A DNA stretch of 35,711 nucleotides from Caballeronia sp. SEWSISQ10-4 2. Its GTDB lineage: Bacteria; Pseudomonadota; Gammaproteobacteria; Burkholderiales; Burkholderiaceae. Below the pieces are notes generated by a model. The model searched no databases and was not told the DNA's origin. It worked only from the letters and a program-made list of their open reading frames with translations. Both the position numbers and the translations under genes were made by a program. The stretch lies in assembly GCF_030464885.1 (NCBI RefSeq), contig NZ_JALPRJ010000080.1, positions 1 through 35,711 of the forward strand. The letters are read 5' to 3'. Positions 30,707 to 35,711 of the stretch are shown piece by piece (the stretch's first letter is position 1; every line of letters begins with the position of its first letter).

Positions 30707-32068
30707 ATGAATCCCGCTAGTCCGGCCGCATTCAGCAAACGCGACGAAGCGTCCACGTTCTCCAAGATTACGTGGCGACTATTGCCGTTCCTGTTTCTTT
30801 GTTATTTGTGTGCATATCTGGATCGCATCAACGTGGCGTTTGCAAAGCTGCAAATGCTCAAGGACCTCAATTTCAGCGATGCCGTCTATGGCGCCGGCGC
30901 CGGCGTGTTCTTCGTCGGCTATCTGCTGTTCGAAGTGCCCAGCAACCTGCTTTTGCTAAAGGTAGGTGCGAGGCGCTGGATCGCACGGATCATGATTACG
31001 TGGGGCATCATCTCGGCGGGCATGATGTTCGTCACCACGCCGACCAGTTTCTACATCATGCGTTTTCTGCTGGGCGTGGCGGAAGCGGGTTTCATCCCGG
31101 CCATTCTGTTTTATCTCACGTACTGGTTTCCTTCGTCACGACGAAGCAAGGTGACGGCGCTCTTCATGACCGGCATTCCCATGTCCGGCGTTGTCGGCGG
31201 TCCGCTGTCGGGCTGGATCATGAACCATATGGGCGGCGCGCATGGGCTTGCGGGCTGGCAATGGCTCTTTGTCCTTGAGGGCATTCCGACGGCCGTCCTG
31301 GGGCTCATCGCACTGATCTATCTCGACGATAAAGTCAGCGACGCCAAGTGGCTTTCCTCACCGCAACGAAGCTTCCTCGAAGGCGCGCTGGTTGAGGAAC
31401 GCTCGGCGCACGTGCTGCATTCGGTGAGGGACGGTTTGCTGCATCCCAAGGTGTTGTTGCTCAGCCTGATCTATTTTTTCTTCACGATGGGTCTGTATGG
31501 CGTGAGCTTCTGGTTGCCCACGCTGATCAAGGCCAGCGGTGTGGCCGATCCGCTGGACATCGGTTTGCTGAGCGCGATTCCCTACGCCGCTGCCGCCGTG
31601 ACGATGGTGCTCGTGAGCCACAGTTCGGATGCTCGCGGCGAGCGGCGCTGGCACCTTGCGTTGCCGGGCGTTATCGGTGCGGCGGGTCTGTACTTCAGCG
31701 TCTCCTATGCGCATTCCACACCCGTTGCAATGGTTGCGCTGACTGTTGGCACGATGGGCGTAATGACGACGATCTCGCAGTTCTGGGTGCTTCCCCCGGC
31801 CATTCTCGGCGGCGCGGCAGCGGCGGCTGGGCTGGCCGTTGCCAACTCGGTGGGCAGCATTTCGGGCGTTGTCAGCCCCTATGTGATCGGGTTGATCCAG
31901 ACCGCGACGGGATCGACAGGAAATGGCGTGCTCGGGCTTGCGGTGAGCCTGATCATTGGCAGTGCGCTTGTGTTCACCGTGCCGGCAAAGCTCGTGAACA
32001 GCCGCAAGCGCGAAGCATCGAGGAGCAGGGAACAGGTGCTCGAAGGCGGCGCGCAGACGCGGGCTTAA
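30707..32068 (+). CDS. MFS transporter, anion:cation symporter (ACS) type
   Basis: Inner-membrane carrier of 453 residues with about twelve helices. The family (phthalate, tartrate, hydroxyphenylacetate and related organic anion symporters) is indicated by LCAYLDRINVAFAKLQML at residues 34-51 and the FFVGYLLFEVPSNLLLLKVGARRWIAR segment between helices 2 and 3. A second signature appears before helix 5 (EAGFIPAILFYLTYWFP). AGGAG lies eight bases before the ATG. The gene ends tail-to-tail with the GntR gene, sharing TTAA. The cargo is probably an organic acid processed by the neighbouring aldolase-like enzyme and Rieske oxygenase. Confidence 0.93.
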   Translation: MNPASPAAFSKRDEASTFSKITWRLLPFLFLCYLCAYLDRINVAFAKLQMLKDLNFSDAVYGAGAGVFFVGYLLFEVPSNLLLLKVGARRWIARIMITWGIISAGMMFVTTPTSFYIMRFLLGVAEAGFIPAILFYLTYWFPSSRRSKVTALFMTGIPMSGVVGGPLSGWIMNHMGGAHGLAGWQWLFVLEGIPTAVLGLIALIYLDDKVSDAKWLSSPQRSFLEGALVEERSAHVLHSVRDGLLHPKVLLLSLIYFFFTMGLYGVSFWLPTLIKASGVADPLDIGLLSAIPYAAAAVTMVLVSHSSDARGERRWHLALPGVIGAAGLYFSVSYAHSTPVAMVALTVGTMGVMTTISQFWVLPPAILGGAAAAAGLAVANSVGSISGVVSPYVIGLIQTATGSTGNGVLGLAVSLIIGSALVFTVPAKLVNSRKREASRSREQVLEGGAQTRA

Positions 32069-32757
32069 GGCACGTGCACCGTGTCCTCTAGTTCGTCGCC
32101 CAGTACTTCACCCAGCCGTTGCACCAGGTTCTCTCGGGCGCGACTGGTATGGAGAGCGGTCAGTTCCGCCGCGCGGGGCGCGTCGCCCGCGGCGATGGCG
32201 TCGGCAATCGCCGCGTGTTCGTCCCAGACCGATTTGCGTTGAACCGACGATTGCAGCACGGCGCCCATCACGCGACGCAGATGAACCCAGTGAAGATGCG
32301 CTGTTTCCGCAATCAACGGATTGCCCGATGCAACATAGATGGCGGAATGGAAAGCCCAGTCGGCGTCGATCATCGCCTTTACGTCGTCGCCCTTCGACGC
32401 GCGGCGGCCTTTCGTAATCAGCGATTTGTCGAGCTTCGCGCCGTGTTGTGCGGCAAGGCTGGCGGCAAGGGAATCGAGCGCGCCGCGGATCTCGTAGAGA
32501 TGTGCGATCCAGGTGGCGTCGAGCGGGGTGACGAGAAGACCGCGGCCCGGCGCGTCCTGTACGAGCCCGTCTTTCTTGAGCAGACGGAGCGCCTGCAACA
32601 CGGGCGATCGCGACACCGCCAGCTGGTCGGCAATTTCTTCCTGCGTGATGCGGGTTCCCGGCGCGAGCGATCCTTCGCTGATGGCGTCGAGCAGTACTTT
32701 ATAGACTTCATCGACGTAGTCAGTACGTGCCTGAAGCTTCAGAAGTTTGGCGACCAT
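32065..32757 (-). CDS. GntR-family regulator, FadR/FCD subfamily
   Basis: Repressor-type regulator of 230 residues. The N-terminal winged helix covers about residues 14-78, with ITQEEIADQLAVSRSPVLQALRLLKKDGLV. The all-helical FCD effector domain shows the metal-binding set D133, H137, H181 and H203. This domain senses organic acids in relatives. Stop codons of this gene and the MFS gene overlap by four bases. It is divergent from the Rieske oxygenase gene, and the 215-base gap holds two near-identical 16-bp elements and a TTCTGA palindrome; these are likely operators for autoregulation and control of the oxygenase. Confidence 0.9.
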   Translation of the reverse strand: MVAKLLKLQARTDYVDEVYKVLLDAISEGSLAPGTRITQEEIADQLAVSRSPVLQALRLLKKDGLVQDAPGRGLLVTPLDATWIAHLYEIRGALDSLAASLAAQHGAKLDKSLITKGRRASKGDDVKAMIDADWAFHSAIYVASGNPLIAETAHLHWVHLRRVMGAVLQSSVQRKSVWDEHAAIADAIAAGDAPRAAELTALHTSRARENLVQRLGEVLGDELEDTVHVP

Positions 32758-32773
32758 GATGACTCTCGATAAG

Positions 32774-32789
32774 TTTGGATACTGAGTTC
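32774..32789. promoter_or_regulatory. Operator copy 1, near the GntR gene
   Basis: TTTGGATACTGAGTTC, 16 bases before the GntR start region, matches the element at 32900-32915 at 14 of 16 positions. Its place next to the regulator start suits autorepression. Start-to-start distance to the second copy is 126 bases. Confidence 0.5.
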
Positions 32790-32887
32790 AACAGGTTACA
32801 GGTTGGTCCCGGACAGCGTCAAACTGAATGCTGGATGGCTTGAAACGGAGGGTATCGAGCGTTTACCTGTAGAGACAGTGCGGTATC

Positions 32888-32926
32888 TTGACTTGTATCT
32901 TTGTATACAGAGTTCTGAGTTCAGAA
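32888..32926 (+). promoter_or_regulatory. Operator copy 2 and palindromes before the Rieske oxygenase gene
   Basis: TTTGTATACAGAGTTC (32900-32915) contains the perfect palindrome TGTATACA, a VanR/GntR-like core. It is followed by a second palindrome, TTCTGA-GT-TCAGAA (32913-32926). A TTGACT at 32888-32893 could be a -35 element, though no good -10 lies 17 bases on. The block lies about 50 bases before the oxygenase start. Confidence 0.5.
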
Positions 32927-32972
32927 TGTAAAGAGAGCTCGGCGATAGCGATAAACCCAGCAGAGGATCCCC

Positions 32973-34514
32973 ATGAACATCAAGTCAGAGAAAGCAGAAG
33001 GTCAGAAAAGCGCCGGTGGCGGCGCGGTCGCAAAGAAACTGGTGCCTTTTGGCGGTTATTACACCAACAAGGTTCCGGGCCACGATCCGGAACTGACCGA
33101 GACGGGGCCCGGCACGCCGATGGGCGAATACATGCGGGCGTTCTGGCATCCCGTGTGCATGTCGATCGAACTCACTGACACCCCGCGCTACCTGAAGATC
33201 CTCGGCGAAGAGCTGGTCGCGTTTCGCGACGGCAGCGGCCGCGTGGGCGTGCTGCATGCGCACTGTGTGCACCGCGGGGCATCGCTTGAATATGGTGCGA
33301 TCCAGGAGCACGGCATCAAGTGCTGCTATCACGGCATGGTCTTCGACGTGGACGGCACCTGTCTTCATGTGCCCTTTCCAAACGGCGAAGAAAAGGAAGC
33401 CGAGAAATACGCGTGCTCGATCCAGCAGGGCGCGTACAAAGCCGTCGAACGCAACGGCCTGGTGTTTGCCTACATGGGACCGCCCGACAAGGAGCCGCCG
33501 TTCCCGGAATGGGAAGGTGACTTCACGGTTGCGCCCGGCGATGAACTCGTGGCCTACAGCAACTTCCAGCATTGCAACTGGCTGCAAGTCCAGGACAACG
33601 CTGCGGATAACTACCATCCGACTGCGCTGCATGCCGGCAAGAACGTCGTGAACGGCAAGTACCAGGGCACGACATTCGACGAAGTCGGCGCCAAGTCCAT
33701 GGAGGTCGCGCCCGACATGCATTTCGTGCCGGTGCAGCAGGGCCGCAGTCTTGCTTGCGCGGGCGCTCGCCGGGTTGATAAAGACAGGCTCTTTGTGCGT
33801 GTCCAGCATCAGGTGCTGCCCAATCTGAGCCTGCACGCCTATACGTCTGAAGATGGTTCGAAGAAGAAGTTGTTCAGCCGTTTCCACATCATTCGCTGGA
33901 CTGTTCCTGTCGACGATGAAAACAGCAAGATGATCGGCTGGCGCGTGATGGGACCGGGCATCGATACGCGTGGCATCTGCGATAAATCGCTGGTCGGCTA
34001 CGAGTCGATCGACTTCCTGGAAGGGCAGGTCGCGATGCGCCGTCCCGAGCGCTTCGGCAAATACAAGCTCGAAGATTTGCCGCCCATTCCGCCTGACCAT
34101 CGCGAGCGCGAGAACTACAAGGACGCGCAATACGCGCCAGGCGATTACGAAGCGATCATCAGCCAGCGGCCGATAGCCGTGCATGCGCTTGAAAATCCGA
34201 CGAAGTTCGACGCCGGCTTGTTCATGTTCCGCAAGATGCTGCGCGACGCGGTGCGCGGCACGAACCCGGCGGCATCGGCGGATAACTTTGCTGAATGGTT
34301 TCGCGTCAACGCGGGTGCGCCGAATAGTTATTGTTCGGGCAATGTCTTCGATATCCCGGAAGGCGAGACTGTCGAACAGGAAGTGGCGAACCGTCGCAAC
34401 GCGACCAAACGCATTGTCGCGATCCTGACGGAAAGCGAGACGCTGAAGGGCGAAGAGCGGGCCACGTTTGTGCGTGAAAAGTTCGATGCGCTCGAGGCAT
34501 CGATCAAGATCTGA
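32973..34514 (+). CDS. Rieske non-haem iron oxygenase, alpha subunit
   Basis: Catalytic subunit of an aromatic ring-hydroxylating or demethylating oxygenase, 513 residues, cytoplasmic. The Rieske [2Fe-2S] ligands are C98-x-H100 (HCVHRG) and C117-x2-H120 (KCCYHG). The mononuclear iron motif is D212-x2-H215-x4-H220 (DNYHPTALH), preceded by NWLQVQDN. It is longer than phthalate 4,5-dioxygenase-type subunits (about 440), with an extended N-terminus (residues 1-45) and an inserted acidic loop after the Rieske domain (PNGEEKEAEK). AGAGGA lies six bases before the ATG. No beta subunit is seen, so a homotrimer with the downstream reductase is likely. The substrate is not determined by sequence. Confidence 0.92.
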   Translation: MNIKSEKAEGQKSAGGGAVAKKLVPFGGYYTNKVPGHDPELTETGPGTPMGEYMRAFWHPVCMSIELTDTPRYLKILGEELVAFRDGSGRVGVLHAHCVHRGASLEYGAIQEHGIKCCYHGMVFDVDGTCLHVPFPNGEEKEAEKYACSIQQGAYKAVERNGLVFAYMGPPDKEPPFPEWEGDFTVAPGDELVAYSNFQHCNWLQVQDNAADNYHPTALHAGKNVVNGKYQGTTFDEVGAKSMEVAPDMHFVPVQQGRSLACAGARRVDKDRLFVRVQHQVLPNLSLHAYTSEDGSKKKLFSRFHIIRWTVPVDDENSKMIGWRVMGPGIDTRGICDKSLVGYESIDFLEGQVAMRRPERFGKYKLEDLPPIPPDHRERENYKDAQYAPGDYEAIISQRPIAVHALENPTKFDAGLFMFRKMLRDAVRGTNPAASADNFAEWFRVNAGAPNSYCSGNVFDIPEGETVEQEVANRRNATKRIVAILTESETLKGEERATFVREKFDALEASIKI

Positions 34515-34594
34515 GCGGATTTTTTCAAGTGCGAAAGTGCTAAAGGGCGGCTCGCAAATCGCGCGCCTCCCTTGATCGAGTACAAGGAAAAGTA

Positions 34595-35584
34595 ATGGCA
34601 AGTTCAGACAACCCGGCGGACTCTCGCACACTGGAACTGATTGTGCGCCAGATCCGTTTCGAAGGCAGGGGTATCAACTCGTATGAGTTCGTCGATCCAT
34701 CGGGCGAGTGGTTGCCCGCGTTCACGGCGGGCGCGCACATAGACGTGTATTTGAACGACGGCTTCGTCCGCCAATACTCGTTGAGCAATTCGCCGAACGA
34801 ACGTCATCGTTATGTGATTGCGGTATTGCGCGATGAAGCGGGACGAGGTGGCTCGAAAGCATTGCATGACAGATTGCACGTGCAGGGCAAGGTGCGCATC
34901 AGTCATCCGCGCAACAACTTCGAACTCGCCGCCGATGCCAGCAAGGTCATTCTGCTGGCGGGCGGTATCGGCGTGACGCCGTTGAAAGCGATGGCGCACC
35001 GGCTTGAGGAAGTGGGCATCGATTATGAAATGCACTACTGTGCGAAGGACGAAAGCTGCACAGCGTTCGCGGCCGAGCTTGCGCCGATGCACGCAAGCGG
35101 CAAGCTGCAATTTCATTTCGATAACGGCGATCCGTCGAAGGGACTGGATTTAAAGCGCTTGTTGAGCGAGACCGCGCCCGGCGTGCATGTCTATTACTGC
35201 GGTCCGGGCGGCTTCATGAAAGCGTGCGCCGCAGCGACCGGACACTGGACGCCCGGAACCGTTCACTTCGAACATTTCAAGGCGCCGGAACGGGCCGCGA
35301 GCGACAACGTCACGGCGGCTGTGGGTGAGTTCATTGTGAAGATTGCCAGTACCGGGCAGCAGATAGCGGTGTCGAGCGACCGGAGCATTGCCGATGCGCT
35401 TGAAGACGCTGGCGTGGCGATAGAAACCTCGTGCCGCGCAGGATTGTGCGGCACATGCAAGGTGCGGTATGTATCGGGTGAAGTCGAACACAATGACTGC
35501 ATTCTCGGTGACGACGAGAAGCAGGAATACCTGACGACGTGTGTATCGCGAGCATCGAGCCGGGAGCTGGTGCTGGACCTTTGA
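34595..35584 (+). CDS. Oxygenase reductase, phthalate-dioxygenase-reductase (PDR/VanB) type
   Basis: Electron-transfer partner of the Rieske oxygenase, 329 residues. An N-terminal flavin domain has RQYSLSNSP (59-67), the NAD-binding domain has ILLAGGIGVTPLKAM (119-133) and YYCGPGGFM (200-208), and a C-terminal plant-type [2Fe-2S] domain has C280, C285, C288 and C316 (C-x4-C-x2-C-x27-C). This order, with the ferredoxin part at the end, defines the class IA reductases that use FMN and NADH. AAGGAAA precedes the ATG. It lies 80 bases after the oxygenase gene, in the same transcript by all appearances. The window ends 127 bases later with no further gene seen. Confidence 0.93.
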   Translation: MASSDNPADSRTLELIVRQIRFEGRGINSYEFVDPSGEWLPAFTAGAHIDVYLNDGFVRQYSLSNSPNERHRYVIAVLRDEAGRGGSKALHDRLHVQGKVRISHPRNNFELAADASKVILLAGGIGVTPLKAMAHRLEEVGIDYEMHYCAKDESCTAFAAELAPMHASGKLQFHFDNGDPSKGLDLKRLLSETAPGVHVYYCGPGGFMKACAAATGHWTPGTVHFEHFKAPERAASDNVTAAVGEFIVKIASTGQQIAVSSDRSIADALEDAGVAIETSCRAGLCGTCKVRYVSGEVEHNDCILGDDEKQEYLTTCVSRASSRELVLDL

Positions 35585-35711
35585 CCGGACACGGTTTCGC
35601 TCGCGCTGGTGGACAGGTTTTGGGTTTTGGTCTGCTGGCGTGGATGGGTAGGGGCTGTGCTGGGTTGCTGCTGCTCAGGTTAGCGGTCGGTTTAAGTTAG
35701 CTGATTTCTTT

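Noticed and set aside
32985..34631. Open frame of 548 residues opposite the Rieske oxygenase
   Set aside because: It is a shadow of a gene with complete iron-binding motifs on the plus strand; no start signals or family features.

Overview
The window looks like chromosomal DNA from a high-GC betaproteobacterium, most likely Burkholderiaceae of the Paraburkholderia/Caballeronia type. This is inferred from the overall base composition, the Burkholderia-like low-complexity FliD, and the wealth of catabolic operons, LysR/GntR regulators and ABC/MFS uptake systems. No taxonomic marker such as rRNA is present, so genus is not settled. No tRNA, rRNA, CRISPR array, insertion sequence or phage gene was recognised.

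Region 1 (about 220-12911, all plus strand) is a nitrogen/carbon scavenging cluster. It holds a DAO-family FAD oxidoreductase, a complete polyamine-type ABC importer (ATPase, two permeases, periplasmic receptor), the two subunits of a hydantoinase/oxoprolinase-type ATP-dependent ring-opening amidase (HyuA/HyuB), an orphan Tat-exported family 5 (peptide/opine-type) receptor, and a second DAO-family FAD oxidoreductase. Tight spacing from 338 to 9769 indicates one operon. The simplest reading is import of a small cyclic amide or amine, ATP-driven ring opening and flavin-dependent amine oxidation. The substrate is not known from sequence.

Region 2 (13088-20828) is a mixed stretch: a GNAT acetyltransferase with a small membrane protein, class I fructose-bisphosphate aldolase (minus), an acyltransferase-3 membrane protein (minus), a flagellar cap gene fliD standing alone, a fimbrial-adhesin-like secreted protein, a DUF2306 membrane protein and a cupin.

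Region 3 (20970-28648) is accessory in character. It contains a divergent quinone-oxidoreductase/LysR pair with a strong inverted repeat between them, a divergent 2-oxoglutarate/Fe(II) oxygenase/LysE exporter pair, and a run of poorly characterised genes (DUF1330, DUF2182, DUF899, a TPR-like regulator with two winged-helix segments, and a five-repeat beta-propeller protein). Sampled base composition swings from about 53% to 73% GC here, suggesting assembly from different sources.

Region 4 (28664-35584) is a catabolic cluster: LysR regulator (minus), class II aldolase/adducin-family enzyme, MFS anion symporter, FCD-type GntR regulator (minus), Rieske oxygenase alpha subunit and a phthalate-dioxygenase-type reductase. 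Together these would import and oxygenate an aromatic or related carboxylate. A duplicated 16-bp sequence between the GntR and oxygenase genes is a strong operator candidate. The window ends just after the reductase gene.
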